From: Chloroflexota bacterium
GTDB taxonomy: Bacteria; Chloroflexota; UBA11872; UBA12225; JAJDUF01
Assembly: GCA_022826725.1 (NCBI GenBank)
Contig: JAJDUF010000010.1
Coordinates: 310,001-374,000 of the forward strand
Direction of reading: 5' to 3'
Length of the DNA: 64,000 bases
Below are positions 47,435-56,769 of this stretch, piece by piece. The position numbers and the translations under genes are program-made. Under the pieces are notes generated by a model. It saw nothing but the letters and a program-made list of their open reading frames with translations, was not told where the DNA came from and did not search any database. Positions within the stretch are counted from its first letter, which is position 1; each line of letters starts with the position of its first letter.

Positions 47435-48598
47435 ATGACATTGCGACGGAAGCATGTTCTCGATCTGGACGACTTCACCGCCGACGAAATCAGCGCAGTG
47501 CTCGACACGGCCGAGGCGATGAGCGACGTGTTGGCGCGGCCCATCAAGCGGGTACCCGCGCTGCGCGGCACGACCATCGTCAACTGCTTCTACGAATCCA
47601 GTACCCGCACGCGCGTCTCGTTCGAGCTGGCAGCCAAGAACCTGAGCGCCGACACCGTCAACGTGACGGCCTCGGGGTCGAGCGTAGACAAAGGGGAATC
47701 GCTCGTAGATACGTTGCGGACCCTGCAAGCCTTGGGCGCCGATATGGTCGTTATGAGACATCGGTCCTCCGGCGCGCCTTACCTGGTAAGCCAGCACATC
47801 GCCGCGCGGGTCATCAACGCCGGCGACGGGTGGCACGCGCACCCGACCCAGGCCCTCCTCGACCTATTCACGGTCCGCCGTCACCTCGGCGACTTGGCCG
47901 GGCTGAAGCTAGTGATCGTCGGCGACATCCTGCATAGCCGCGTAGCGCGCTCCAACCTGTGGGGGTTCACGCGGATGGGTGCGGACGTAACCCTGTGCGG
48001 CCCGCCAACCCTCGTGCCGCACGATCTCGTCGTCGCCGTCACCGAGCAGCCGGAGCGCCAGCCACTCCGCGTCCGCGCCGCGCCCGCCGGTGAGGCGCTC
48101 GGCGGACACAACGGCGTCGGCACTAACGGCCGCACCGTGCAGCCATCCAACCGTCCCATGGGCGATCATGCTGCGGCAACGGCGGACGCCGGGCAGCCGG
48201 CGGCGACCGTCGCGACGGCAGTGCGCGCCGCGCCCCAGGTAGCCACAACCGGCGAGCCACGAGGCCGGGTACATATCACTTACGATCTGGACGAGGCGCT
48301 CGCCGATGCCGACATAGTGATGGCGCTGCGCCTCCAGAAGGAACGGCAGGCGGCCGGGCTGCTGCCCACGTTGCGCGAGTACAGCCAGCGTTACGGTCTC
48401 ACTACCGACCGCCTCAAGATGGCCCGGCGCCATGCGTTAGTCATGCATCCGGGGCCGATGAACGAGGGGGTCGAGATCACGCCCGAGGTCGCGCAGGGCC
48501 AGCAGTCGGTCATTGAGGAGCAAGTGCAAAACGGCCTTGCGGTACGGATGGCGCTCCTGTACCTGCTGGCCGGCGGACAAGGAGGTCCGGTCGGGTGA
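47435..48598 (+). CDS. pyrB: Aspartate carbamoyltransferase catalytic chain with large insertion
   Basis: The 387-residue protein carries all catalytic blocks: FYESSTRTRVSFE (53-64, carbamoyl-phosphate loop), GSSVDKGES (81-89), HAHPTQALLDLFTV (135-147), IVGDILHSRVARSN and VMHPGPMNEGVEI (336-348). It forms carbamoyl-aspartate in pyrimidine synthesis. Between LCGPPTLVP (about 188-195) and VHITYDLDEALADADIVMALRLQKER (279-304) lies an insertion of about 75 residues, Ala/Pro/Gly/Thr-rich and without predicted structure. Typical chains are about 305-315 residues. It overlaps pyrC by four bases. No pyrI-like regulatory gene is visible. Confidence 0.95.
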   Translation: MTLRRKHVLDLDDFTADEISAVLDTAEAMSDVLARPIKRVPALRGTTIVNCFYESSTRTRVSFELAAKNLSADTVNVTASGSSVDKGESLVDTLRTLQALGADMVVMRHRSSGAPYLVSQHIAARVINAGDGWHAHPTQALLDLFTVRRHLGDLAGLKLVIVGDILHSRVARSNLWGFTRMGADVTLCGPPTLVPHDLVVAVTEQPERQPLRVRAAPAGEALGGHNGVGTNGRTVQPSNRPMGDHAAATADAGQPAATVATAVRAAPQVATTGEPRGRVHITYDLDEALADADIVMALRLQKERQAAGLLPTLREYSQRYGLTTDRLKMARRHALVMHPGPMNEGVEITPEVAQGQQSVIEEQVQNGLAVRMALLYLLAGGQGGPVG

Positions 48599-49932
48599 GC
48601 AAGGCATTGCGCCCCGTGCTGATACGTGGTGGACGGGTCATTGATCCCGCCCAATCGCTCGATCAGGTCAGCGACGTGCTGCTGCACGATGGCTTAGTCG
48701 CCGCCGTCGGCCCCAATCTCAATGCCGACGAGGCCGAGGTCGTCGAGGCCGCCGGGCAGATCGTCTGTCCGGGCTTCATTGACCTCCACTGCCACCTGCG
48801 CGAGCCGGGCTACGAGGCCAAAGAGACGATTGCCACGGGCACCGCCGCCGCTGCCGCCGGTGGTTTCACGACGGTCTGCTGTATGCCCAACACGCTGCCG
48901 GTGCTGGACACGGCGCCGGTCCTCGAATCCCTCACCCGCACGGTGGCGGCGCAGGGCGTCGTGCGCGTACACCCTATCGCCGCCATTACCCGCGATCAGG
49001 CCGGCCGCGAGCTAGTCGAGATGGCCGAGTTGAACGAGGCCGGCGCGGTCGGGTTCTCCGACGACGGCGCGTGCCTCACCGACAGTGGCGTCATGCGCCG
49101 GGCGCTGGAGTACAGCTTGCTCGTCGGACGTCCCATCATCCAGCACGCCGAGGACCCGGCGCTCTCGCACCACGGCGTCATGCACGAGGGGCCGGTGAGC
49201 GCGCGGCTCGGCCTGCCGGGCTGGCCGGGGATGGCGGAGGAGATCATCGTCGCCCGCGACATTGCCCTGGCCAAGATTACGGGGGCGCACGTGCATGTGG
49301 CCCACGTCAGCAGCGCCGGCAGCGTGGACTTGATCCGCCGCGCCAAAGCGCAAGGCACCCACGTCACCGCCGAGGTGACACCGCACCATCTGACACTGAC
49401 CGATGACCTGGTAGCCGGCCATTGGTGGTCGGCCACGGCGAGCTTGCCTCCCTACGACACGCGCACGAAAGTCAACCCGCCATTGCGGCCCCGCGCAGAC
49501 GTAGACGCGCTCATCGCCGGGCTGTGCGATGGCACGATTGATGTCATTGCAACCGACCACGCGCCGCACACCATCGCCGACAAGGAGTGCGAATACGATG
49601 AGGCCGCCTTTGGCATCTCGGTGTTCGAGACGGCGCTGGGGAGCATCATGAGCCTGGTCCAGACCGAGCAACTGCCGTTAGTACGGGCCATCGAAGCGCT
49701 GACGAGTGGCCCGGCCCAAATCTTCGGACTGGACGGTGGATCGCTGGCGGTCGGCGCTGCTGCCGATGTGACCATATTCGACCCGGAGCGCGAGTGGTGC
49801 GTAGACACGAGCCGCTTCCGCTCACTGGGTCGCAATACGCCCCTCGATGGGGTATTCCTGCCCGGTCAGGTGACGCACACCTTCGTCGGTGGCAAGCCGG
49901 TCTACCAGTCGGCGACGGAGGTGGTGTCATGA
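48595..49932 (+). CDS. pyrC: Dihydroorotase
   Basis: The 445-residue type I dihydroorotase starts at GTG overlapping the pyrB stop. The metal-binding signature is GFIDLHCHLREPGYEAKETI (about 60-80). Other family blocks are TTVCCMPNTLPVLD, VHVAHVSSAGSVDLIR, AEVTPHHLTLTDD and VIATDHAPHTIADKECEYDEAAFGISVFETAL. It cyclises carbamoyl-aspartate to dihydroorotate. The carA ATG overlaps its stop (ATGA), indicating translational coupling. In some bacteria PyrC of this type associates with PyrB; that is possible here but not shown. Confidence 0.96.
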   Translation: MSKALRPVLIRGGRVIDPAQSLDQVSDVLLHDGLVAAVGPNLNADEAEVVEAAGQIVCPGFIDLHCHLREPGYEAKETIATGTAAAAAGGFTTVCCMPNTLPVLDTAPVLESLTRTVAAQGVVRVHPIAAITRDQAGRELVEMAELNEAGAVGFSDDGACLTDSGVMRRALEYSLLVGRPIIQHAEDPALSHHGVMHEGPVSARLGLPGWPGMAEEIIVARDIALAKITGAHVHVAHVSSAGSVDLIRRAKAQGTHVTAEVTPHHLTLTDDLVAGHWWSATASLPPYDTRTKVNPPLRPRADVDALIAGLCDGTIDVIATDHAPHTIADKECEYDEAAFGISVFETALGSIMSLVQTEQLPLVRAIEALTSGPAQIFGLDGGSLAVGAAADVTIFDPEREWCVDTSRFRSLGRNTPLDGVFLPGQVTHTFVGGKPVYQSATEVVS

Positions 49933-51206
49933 CAAGCAACCCGGAGCCGCAGCCCTACATCCTGGCACTCGAAGACGGCTACACTGCCTTCGGCTACGGT
50001 GTCCCAACCGACGCTGGCAGTCCCTCCTCGTCCCGTCGTTCCCACGAAAGCGAGACGCCTCTCGCGGCGGCCGGGGAGTTGGTCTTCACCACGGCCATGA
50101 CTGGCTATCAGGAAACCTGCACCGACCCTTCCTATCGCGGTCAGCTTGTCGTGTTGACCTATCCGCTCATCAACAACTACGGCGTGGCCGACGGCGACGC
50201 CGAGTCCCGGCAGCCGTGGCTGGCGGGACTGATCGTGCGCGAGTACTGCCCGGCGCCAAGCCACTGGCGGGCCGAGGGTGGGCTGGCCGCATACCTGGCA
50301 GCCGAGCGCATTCCGCTGGTCGAGGGGTTCGATACCCGGGCGCTGACCCGCCATCTGCGGACCTACGGTGCCCGGCGCGCGCAGCTAGTCCCAGCCGATG
50401 AGCACCTCGCCACGGCGGCGCGGCGCGATCCCGCCGCTTGGCTACGGGGCAGGACGCCCGGCGCGAGTGAGGCCGGTGCAGCCCTCATCGCGGCGGCGCA
50501 GCGGGTTATTCCGCTCTCCGAGCAAGACCTGGTCGGGCAGGTCACGATCCCGGAGGCAGCGGCGTTCACCGACACTTCCTGGGACGGGTGGCCGGAGCCA
50601 CGCCGGGCCAAGCAACGGCATAAGGTTGTGCTCGTGGACTGCGGGATCAAGAACAACCTGCCCCGGTCGTTGGCGCGGCGCGGCCTGGAGCCAGTGCTCG
50701 TGCCCTATGCGACGACCGCCGAGGAAATCATGGCGCTCGAACCGGATGGGGTGCTGGTCGGCAACGGCCCCGGCGACCCGGAGGCCGTCGAAGCGACCAT
50801 TGAGACCTTGCGGACACTCATTGCCCCCCGCGGCCCGGTCGTGTGCGACCGGCTACCACTCATCGGTGTCTGCCTAGGCCACCAGCTCCTGGGCCTCGCG
50901 GCAGGCGCTACCACCAGCCGGCTGAAGTTCGGGCACCGAGGTGCCAACCATCCCGTGCTCGACAAGCGCACCGGACGGGTTCACATCACGTCGCAGAACC
51001 ACGGCTTCCAAGTGGATAGCGATTCCCTGCCCGCCGACAGCGGCTTCTCCGTCAGCCATGTCAACCTCAACGACGGGTCCGCCGAGGGGCTGCGGCACCA
51101 CGAGCTACCGATCTTCTCCGTGCAGTACCACCCGGAGGCCTCGCCCGGCCCGCAGGACAACCAATACCTCTTCAACGAATTCATGGACTTGATGGAGGAG
51201 CGATAA
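49929..51206 (+). CDS. carA: Carbamoyl-phosphate synthase small (glutaminase) subunit
   Basis: 425 residues from ATG 49929; the track ORF begins 45 codons earlier inside pyrC. CarA N-terminal domain: YILALEDGYTAFGYG...GELVFTTAMTGYQETCTDPSYRGQLVVLTYPLINNYG. The glutaminase domain has LVGNGPGDPEA, LIGVCLGHQLLGLAAGA (catalytic Cys), VHITSQNHGFQ and FSVQYHPEASPGPQDN (His/Glu). A REPIN-like palindrome at 50024-50068 inserts about 17 residues (AGSPSSSRRSHESETPL) between the first strand and ELVFTTAMTGYQE. A second insertion lies before the glutaminase domain, so the protein is longer than the usual 360-380 residues. Confidence 0.95.
   Translation: MTSNPEPQPYILALEDGYTAFGYGVPTDAGSPSSSRRSHESETPLAAAGELVFTTAMTGYQETCTDPSYRGQLVVLTYPLINNYGVADGDAESRQPWLAGLIVREYCPAPSHWRAEGGLAAYLAAERIPLVEGFDTRALTRHLRTYGARRAQLVPADEHLATAARRDPAAWLRGRTPGASEAGAALIAAAQRVIPLSEQDLVGQVTIPEAAAFTDTSWDGWPEPRRAKQRHKVVLVDCGIKNNLPRSLARRGLEPVLVPYATTAEEIMALEPDGVLVGNGPGDPEAVEATIETLRTLIAPRGPVVCDRLPLIGVCLGHQLLGLAAGATTSRLKFGHRGANHPVLDKRTGRVHITSQNHGFQVDSDSLPADSGFSVSHVNLNDGSAEGLRHHELPIFSVQYHPEASPGPQDNQYLFNEFMDLMEER
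50024..50068. repeat. REPIN-like palindrome inside carA
   Basis: CTCGTCCCGTCGTTCCCACG followed by AAAGCGAGACGCC resembles the palindrome family whose better copies read CGTCATTCCCGC/GCGGGAAT; this copy is degenerate. It is in frame and adds residues in a surface region near the CarA N-terminus. Confidence 0.55.
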
Positions 51207-51238
51207 GCTGTCAGCTACTAGCTATCAGCTACTAGCCT
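51206..51238. repeat. Heptamer-type repeat between carA and carB
   Basis: The 46-bp gap contains AGCTGTCAGCTACTAGCTATC followed by AGCTACTAGC, with the 8-mer CAGCTACT occurring twice, 15 bp apart. Similar blocks occur at 26854-26880 and 56470-56509. Confidence 0.55.
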
Positions 51239-51252
51239 AAGACTGGAAAACG

Positions 51253-54200
51253 ATGACTAACGACCGCTACCGCCCGCAAAAGGTGCTCATCCTCGGCTCC
51301 GGTCCGATTGTGATCGGGCAGGCCGCCGAGTTCGACTACGCCGGCACGCAAGCCTGTAAGGCCATGCGCGAGGAGGGCGTCACCTCCGTGCTGGTCAACT
51401 CGAACCCGGCCACGATCATGACCGACGAGGACATCGCCGACACCGTGTATATCGAGCCGCTAACGGTGCCGGTCGTCGAGCGTATCATCGCGCAGGAGCG
51501 GCCCGACGGTCTGCTCCCCACGCTCGGCGGGCAGACTGGCCTCAATCTGGCCGTAGACCTCGCCGCGGCCGGCGTGCTGGATCGGTATGGCGTGCGCCTG
51601 CTCGGCACACCGCTCGATACCATCCGACGCGCCGAAGACCGCGATCTGTTTCGCGGGTTGATGCAGGAGATCGGCGAGCCGGTGCCGGAAAGCGTGATCG
51701 TTACCTCGGTGAGCGAGGCCGAGGCATTTGCCCGGCAGATCGGGTTCCCGCTCATCATCCGGCCAGCCTATACACTCGGCGGCACCGGCGGCGGCGTGGC
51801 ACAGGGGTGGGACGACTTCGCCGCCGTCGTCGAGCGGGGTCTGCACGCCAGCCCGATTGGACAGGTGCTGGTCGAACGGTCGCTGATCGGCTGGAAAGAG
51901 GTCGAGTACGAGGTGATGCGGGACGGCGCAGACAACTGCATCACCGTCTGCAACATGGAGAACTTCGACCCGATGGGGGTGCATACCGGTGACTCCATCG
52001 TGGTCGCGCCGAGCCAGACGCTCTCCGACAAGGAATACCAGATGCTCCGCTCGGCCTCCCTCAAGATCATCCGGGCCTTGGGCATCGAGGGCGGCTGCAA
52101 TATCCAGTTCGCGCTGAATCCCCAGAAGTTCGCCTACCGGGTGATCGAGGTCAACCCGCGCGTCTCGCGCTCCTCGGCGCTGGCCTCCAAGGCCACGGGT
52201 TACCCGATTGCGCGGGTAGCGGGGAAAATCGCCGTCGGCAAAACGCTCGACCAGATACCCAATGCCGTCACCGGCCAGACAACAGCCGCCTTCGAGCCGG
52301 CGCTGGACTACATCGTGGTCAAGATTCCGCGCTGGCCGTTCGACAAGTTCCCCGGCGGCGACCGGATTCTCGGCACGCAGATGAAGGCCACCGGCGAGGT
52401 GATGGCGATAGACCGCACCTTCGAGGCCGCCATCCAGAAAGCGGTACGCGCGCTCGAAATGGGCGGGCACGCCCTGCTCTGGGAAGCGCCGGAATGGCAG
52501 CAACGCGGCTCACCGGGAGACGGTGATGATCCGGGCATGGCGGACATCTGGCGCCACATCGAGCAGCCGCACGATCTGCGGCTCTGGGCACTCATGGCGG
52601 CCCTGCGCCGCGAGGTCAGCGTAGACGAGCTGGCGGAGCGCACGGCGATTGACCGCTGGTTTCTCCGCGGCTTGGAGCGCATCTACCGGATGGAGCGGCG
52701 CCTGCTCGCCGAGGACCTGACTCCGGCCCTGCTCTGGGAGGCAAAACGCCTGGGGTTCTCCGACGCGCACCTCGGCACCTTGGCCGACCGCCTGCCCGAA
52801 CAGGTACGGGCGCAGCGCCAGGAGTGGGGCATTCGGCCCGTCTTCAAGATGGTGGACACCTGCGCGGCCGAGTTCGCTGCCCAGACACCTTATTTCTACA
52901 GCACCTACGAGCTGGAAAACGAGGCCGTGCCGCCCGCCGGCCAAACCGGTGATATGCATAAACCGCTCGACAAGGGGCTGGTCCAGGCCGTGCAGGCCAC
53001 GCGGTCATCGGCGGTGATCGGCTCCGGCCCCATCCGCATCGGCCAGGGTATCGAGTTCGACTACTGCTCCGTGCATTCGGCCTGGGCGCTCCAAGACGCC
53101 GGGGTGCGGAGCATCATGCTGAACTCCAACCCGGAGACCGTCAGCACCGACTTCGATACTTCCGACCGGCTCTACTTCGAGAGTCTCGACGAGGAGAGCG
53201 TGCAGGAAATCCTAGCCAACGAAGGCTGGCCACCGGTGGTGGTACAGTTTGGCGGTCAGACGGCGATCAATCTCGCCGAGCCGCTGGCCAAGACCAACGT
53301 CGGGGCCGAGCACGCTGCACCCGTCCAAATCCTCGGCTCGTCCGTGACCACCATTGACCTCGCCGAGGACCGCAAGAAGTTCGAGCTGTTCCTGGATCGG
53401 CTCGGCATTCCCCAGCCGCCGGGGTCCGGCGTATCGTCGGTCGAGGATGCCGTTTCGGTCGCCAACCTGATCGGCTATCCCGTGTTGGTACGGCCTTCCT
53501 ACGTATTGGGCGGCCGGGCGATGGAGATTGTCAACACGACCGACGACCTGCGGCGCTTCGTCACGGCCCTGCTCACGCAGGACCAGCGTTACCCGGTCCT
53601 GATTGACAAGTACCTCCAGGGCCGCGAGGTCGAGGTTGACGCGATCTGCGACGGGACCGATACCTTGATCCCCGGCATCATGGAGCACATCGAGCGGGCC
53701 GGCGTGCATTCCGGAGACAGCTTCGCCGTCTATCCGCCCATCCACCTCACCGCGTCGGACACTGAGCTACTCGTCGAGTACACAACCCGTATCTGCGCCG
53801 GCCTGGAGGCGCGCGGTCTCATCAACATCCAATACGTGCTGCACCAAGGCGAGGTGTACGTGCTGGAGGTCAACCCACGTAGCTCGCGCACGGTACCGTT
53901 CTTGAGCAAAGTGACCGGCGTGCCGATGGTCCGCTTGGCCACCCAGGTCATGCTCGGCCGGCGTCTGGCCGACCTCGGCTTTGGCACCGGGCTGTGGCCG
54001 GCGCGGCCACTAGTGGCGGTCAAAGCGCCAGTGTTCTCGATGGCCAAGCTGGTTGGCGTAGACACTTTCCTGGGACCGGAGATGAAGTCCACCGGCGAGG
54101 TGATGGGCGTGGACAGCGCCTTTGCCCCAGCGTTACGCAAGGCCATGATGGCCGCCGGTGTCTCGCTGCCACCGGAAGGCGGCGTGCTCCTCTCCATCGC

Positions 54201-54684
54201 CGACCGCGATAAGGCCGAGGCCGAGCCGATCATCCGCGCCTTGGGCGACGCTGGCTACCGCCTGTACGCGACGGCCGGGACGGCAGCGTTGGTGCGGCGG
54301 CTGGGATACGACGTGACCGCGGTAGGAAAGCTGACCGACGGCGATCAGACCATCATCAACCTGATCCGGGCCGGCCGCGCCAACCTGGTCGTCAACACCG
54401 TCACCGGCGGCCGACCGGCGCTGCAAGACGGCTTCGAAATCCGGCGAGCCGCCGCCGAGCATCAAGTACCGTGCCTGACCTCGCTGGATACGGTCGGTGC
54501 CTTGCTGGAGTCGATGACCGGCGGCAGCGACTATAGCGTTCGCTCACTGCCGGCCTACCGCAACGGGGCTACTGTGCTGCCCCCGGCGGTGGGCGCGTCC
54601 GACGTGCCGGCGGCGGTGGCGACGCGCCCGTTCGCCCAGTCCGGCGATGGTCAAGACGGCGCCAATGGGCAACTTCAGGGGTGA
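51253..54684 (+). CDS. carB: Carbamoyl-phosphate synthase large subunit
   Basis: The 1143-residue protein contains the two ATP-grasp synthetase halves. Half 1 starts [33 protein letters not shown]; half 2 starts [31 protein letters not shown] (about 590). Paired motifs include [16 protein letters not shown] / [18 protein letters not shown] and [22 protein letters not shown] / [22 protein letters not shown]. The oligomerisation domain lies between, and the C-terminal allosteric MGS-like domain is about 955-1085 ([33 protein letters not shown]). About 50 extra low-complexity residues end the protein. It uses ammonia from CarA to make carbamoyl phosphate for PyrB and arginine synthesis. Confidence 0.97.
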   Translation: MTNDRYRPQKVLILGSGPIVIGQAAEFDYAGTQACKAMREEGVTSVLVNSNPATIMTDEDIADTVYIEPLTVPVVERIIAQERPDGLLPTLGGQTGLNLAVDLAAAGVLDRYGVRLLGTPLDTIRRAEDRDLFRGLMQEIGEPVPESVIVTSVSEAEAFARQIGFPLIIRPAYTLGGTGGGVAQGWDDFAAVVERGLHASPIGQVLVERSLIGWKEVEYEVMRDGADNCITVCNMENFDPMGVHTGDSIVVAPSQTLSDKEYQMLRSASLKIIRALGIEGGCNIQFALNPQKFAYRVIEVNPRVSRSSALASKATGYPIARVAGKIAVGKTLDQIPNAVTGQTTAAFEPALDYIVVKIPRWPFDKFPGGDRILGTQMKATGEVMAIDRTFEAAIQKAVRALEMGGHALLWEAPEWQQRGSPGDGDDPGMADIWRHIEQPHDLRLWALMAALRREVSVDELAERTAIDRWFLRGLERIYRMERRLLAEDLTPALLWEAKRLGFSDAHLGTLADRLPEQVRAQRQEWGIRPVFKMVDTCAAEFAAQTPYFYSTYELENEAVPPAGQTGDMHKPLDKGLVQAVQATRSSAVIGSGPIRIGQGIEFDYCSVHSAWALQDAGVRSIMLNSNPETVSTDFDTSDRLYFESLDEESVQEILANEGWPPVVVQFGGQTAINLAEPLAKTNVGAEHAAPVQILGSSVTTIDLAEDRKKFELFLDRLGIPQPPGSGVSSVEDAVSVANLIGYPVLVRPSYVLGGRAMEIVNTTDDLRRFVTALLTQDQRYPVLIDKYLQGREVEVDAICDGTDTLIPGIMEHIERAGVHSGDSFAVYPPIHLTASDTELLVEYTTRICAGLEARGLINIQYVLHQGEVYVLEVNPRSSRTVPFLSKVTGVPMVRLATQVMLGRRLADLGFGTGLWPARPLVAVKAPVFSMAKLVGVDTFLGPEMKSTGEVMGVDSAFAPALRKAMMAAGVSLPPEGGVLLSIADRDKAEAEPIIRALGDAGYRLYATAGTAALVRRLGYDVTAVGKLTDGDQTIINLIRAGRANLVVNTVTGGRPALQDGFEIRRAAAEHQVPCLTSLDTVGALLESMTGGSDYSVRSLPAYRNGATVLPPAVGASDVPAAVATRPFAQSGDGQDGANGQLQG

Positions 54685-54748
54685 TCGCCCCGGGCCGCCT
54701 CCCGCTATACAAAGCTCGCGGCCGGCCGTTCGAGTACCTTAACGGTTC

Positions 54749-55636
54749 ATGGCACGTCAGCCGATCGCTCCTGCATCGGACGAACGGCGCAGCCGGCGGC
54801 GTGGGTATGCGCTCGCGGCGTCCGCAGTGCTCCTGTTCTCCACGAGTCCGGTCTTGACCCGGGTCGCCGGCACGATCTCCTCCCTGGAAATCGCCTGGTG
54901 GCGGCTCTTCTTGGCCGCGCTGACGGTGCTGGTCATCGCCACCATCAGCCGCCATCGGATACGGTGGCAACCACTGGTCAGCAGCCAGTTTGCCCTCTAT
55001 GGCCTGACCATCGCGCTACATTTCTTCTTCTACATCGCGTCGTTGTCGTTCACCACCGTCGCGCATAGCTTGGCGCTGGTCTACACCGCGCCGGTCTTCA
55101 TTGCCCTGCTCTCGCGGGTCGTGCTGAAGGAGGGCCTCACGCCGTCGCGGTGGCTGGGTGTGGCGCTGGGAGTGATCGGCGCGGCCGTCCTCGCCGGCGT
55201 CGAACCGGACATCCGCCCCCGTGCGCTGCTCGGCGACGCGCTGGCCATCGGGTCGGCGCTGACGTTCGCCGTGTATTCGGTTGCCGGGCGGTCGGTACGC
55301 GGGCGCTACCCGCTCTACGACTACGCCGCCGGGGTCTACGGCTGGGGCGCGCTCTGGCTGACGCCGCTGGCACTCTGGGCCGCACCCGGCAGCAGCTACA
55401 GCCTGCCAGCCCTGGGCGCCGTGGTGTTCCTCGGGATCGGGCCGCTGGGCATCGGCCACACGCTCTACAACGCGGCACTGCGGCGCGTCCCGGCGACGGC
55501 CGTCAACCTGATTGCAACGGGGGAAGTGTTCGGCGGCGTGCTCCTGAGCGCCATCTTCCTCGCCGAATACCCCACGCCGTTCGCGCTGGCCGGCGGCGCG
55601 ATCATCCTCCTCGGCATCGGCCTCGTCATCCGCTAA
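54749..55636 (+). CDS. EamA/DMT-family transporter
   Basis: The 295-residue protein has about ten hydrophobic helices in two EamA repeats (first: YALAASAVLLFSTSPVLTRVAG...GVIGAAVLAG; second: LLGDALAIGSALTFAVYSVAGRSVRG...FALAGGAIILLGIGLVI). Conserved loops such as LSFTTVAHSLALVYTAPVFIALLSRVVLKEGLT and FLGIGPLGIGHTLYNAALRRVPATAVNLIATGEVF are typical. It is an inner-membrane drug/metabolite exporter; the substrate is not predictable. It begins 64 bp after carB, in the same direction, so it may be a trailing member of the operon. Confidence 0.93.
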   Translation: MARQPIAPASDERRSRRRGYALAASAVLLFSTSPVLTRVAGTISSLEIAWWRLFLAALTVLVIATISRHRIRWQPLVSSQFALYGLTIALHFFFYIASLSFTTVAHSLALVYTAPVFIALLSRVVLKEGLTPSRWLGVALGVIGAAVLAGVEPDIRPRALLGDALAIGSALTFAVYSVAGRSVRGRYPLYDYAAGVYGWGALWLTPLALWAAPGSSYSLPALGAVVFLGIGPLGIGHTLYNAALRRVPATAVNLIATGEVFGGVLLSAIFLAEYPTPFALAGGAIILLGIGLVIR

Positions 55637-55660
55637 GGCGCGCCGCCGGCCCTACCCCGC

Positions 55661-55689
55661 TTGAGGTGATTGCCGGCGTGGGTCATAAT
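55661..55689 (+). promoter_or_regulatory. Sigma-70-like promoter of the DUF5678 gene
   Basis: TTGAGG (55661-55666) and CATAAT (55684-55689) are separated by 17 bp, and a strong ribosome-binding site (CGGAGGTGAC) with ATG 55704 follows, leaving almost no leader. This is the best -35/-10 pair I found in the window. Confidence 0.55.
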
Positions 55690-55703
55690 GAACCGGAGGT
55701 GAC

Positions 55704-55952
55704 ATGCAGGTGAGCGGAGAGGAAAGCGGACGAAACCTGTCAGCCTACGAGGAGCTACGACGCGAGTTCGGTCAGCATCGCGGTGAGTACGTGGCCATCT
55801 CGCACGGCCGACTGGTGCTCTATGCCAAGGACTTCAACGTAGCCTTCAATGCCGTGAAGCACGATCCCCACGCCATCGTATGCGAGGTAGGCGACACCCC
55901 TCGCACTACTCCCGTCAAGGCTAGACATATGTGGATGGTGCTCCACCTCTAA
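55704..55952 (+). CDS. DUF5678-like small protein
   Basis: The 82-residue protein has the DUF5678-like core YEELRREFGQHRGEYVAISHGRLVLYAKDFNVAFNAVKHDPHAIVCEVGD, i.e. the pattern (G-x-W/Y-V-A-x-x-x-G-x-V-x-x-x-G/K-D). Many such genes sit next to PIN-domain or protease-like genes and may be antitoxin-like. Here the 3' end overlaps the convergent PIN-like gene by 32 bp, so the last residues (KARHMWMVLHL) may not be native. The start is supported by CGGAGGTGAC and a nearby promoter. Confidence 0.7.
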   Translation: MQVSGEESGRNLSAYEELRREFGQHRGEYVAISHGRLVLYAKDFNVAFNAVKHDPHAIVCEVGDTPRTTPVKARHMWMVLHL

Positions 55953-56430
55953 GCTGATCACAGTACGTACAGAACTCGTCAGCAGTCATAATGCGTGTTG
56001 AGTAGAGAGATTCCAGTTTTCGCCGAAGATCACCACTCTTACCTACGAAAGCTCTCCTGTCGTTCGTTACAAAGATGTCTCGCTCTTCACGTATATGGGC
56101 CTGCAGAATCATCACATCGCGCATCTGTCGCCTTTGTCCGGCCGACAGATTCCCGCGAGAACCGGGCACTGGAAACGAACCGCTACTCACAATCTTGAGT
56201 AGTTTCTCGAATAACTCCGAAGTATCTGCGCCTGCCCACAAGGCCTGGCCCCAGCGTGACTCACCCCACACACCAGTTTCAGGAATAGACTTGCCCATTG
56301 GCGATATAGATGTACCCTCTATCTCACGAACAGAAACTGAAGTGCTATCGATCTCAAATGGCAGTCCTTGGGCCTTCTTCAGAATCTGATTCTTGATATC
56401 CTCTCCCAAGATGTTGGTATCCACGGTCAC
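55921..56430 (-). CDS. PIN-like nuclease-domain protein (possible toxin), atypical base composition
   Basis: The 169-residue protein starts at GTG (MTVDTNILGEDIKNQIL), the canonical PIN opening with the first metal Asp in VDTN. A later block, QMRDVMILQAHIREERDIFVTNDRRAFVGKSGDLRRKLE, matches the PIN C-terminal acidic cluster (D-x-x-I and TND). PIN proteins are RNases, often toxins. The DNA is conspicuously less GC-rich than its surroundings (near half by eye), suggesting recent acquisition. It overlaps the convergent DUF5678-like gene; a canonical antitoxin upstream is not visible. Confidence 0.75.
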   Translation of the reverse strand: MTVDTNILGEDIKNQILKKAQGLPFEIDSTSVSVREIEGTSISPMGKSIPETGVWGESRWGQALWAGADTSELFEKLLKIVSSGSFPVPGSRGNLSAGQRRQMRDVMILQAHIREERDIFVTNDRRAFVGKSGDLRRKLESLYSTRIMTADEFCTYCDQLRGGAPSTYV

Positions 56431-56469
56431 AGTATCGCTCGGCGATGGCGAGAGGGCGGGGGGCGAGGG

Positions 56470-56509
56470 CTGAAAGCTGATCGCTGACGGCTAGTAGCCA
56501 TCAGCTAAT
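56470..56509. repeat. Heptamer-type GCTGA repeat
   Basis: The sequence AGCTGAAAGCTGATC is followed by GCTGACGGCTAGTAGCCATC and AGCTAAT, built from GCTGAN-like units as at 51206-51238. It lies between the PIN-like gene and the next minus-strand gene. Confidence 0.45.
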
Positions 56510-56741
56510 ACGGCTCCGCGCCGCCGTAGCCGTGGCCGCAGTACCGCTGGATGGCCGCGCGCAGCTCGCCTTCCAACGCAAGCTGGCGGTTGACCAATCC
56601 GTCGAGCACGGACAACAACTCGGTATGGTCAACCTGTTGGCGAGCGGTCTGTAGCTCGTTGAGTAACGCGGTCACTCGCTGGTAGACGGCGTCAACCGCC
56701 TCCGCTTCCTGCCTGGTTGCACGCCGCGGTTCTGATCCCAC
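56505..56741 (-). CDS. Small helical protein of unknown function
   Basis: Seventy-eight residues from GTG 56741, selected because AGGAGG lies upstream; the track ORF to 56831 overlaps the preceding gene. The product is almost entirely helical (QEAEAVDAVYQRVTALLNELQTARQQVDHTELLSVLDGLVNRQLALEGELRAAIQRYCG) and ends GYGGAEPY. It probably forms a coiled coil. It follows the sugar isomerase-like gene by 28 bp on the same strand. Family not recognised. Confidence 0.6.
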   Translation of the reverse strand: MGSEPRRATRQEAEAVDAVYQRVTALLNELQTARQQVDHTELLSVLDGLVNRQLALEGELRAAIQRYCGHGYGGAEPY

Positions 56742-56769
56742 GACACCTGCCTCCTCTCTGGCGCTCGTG

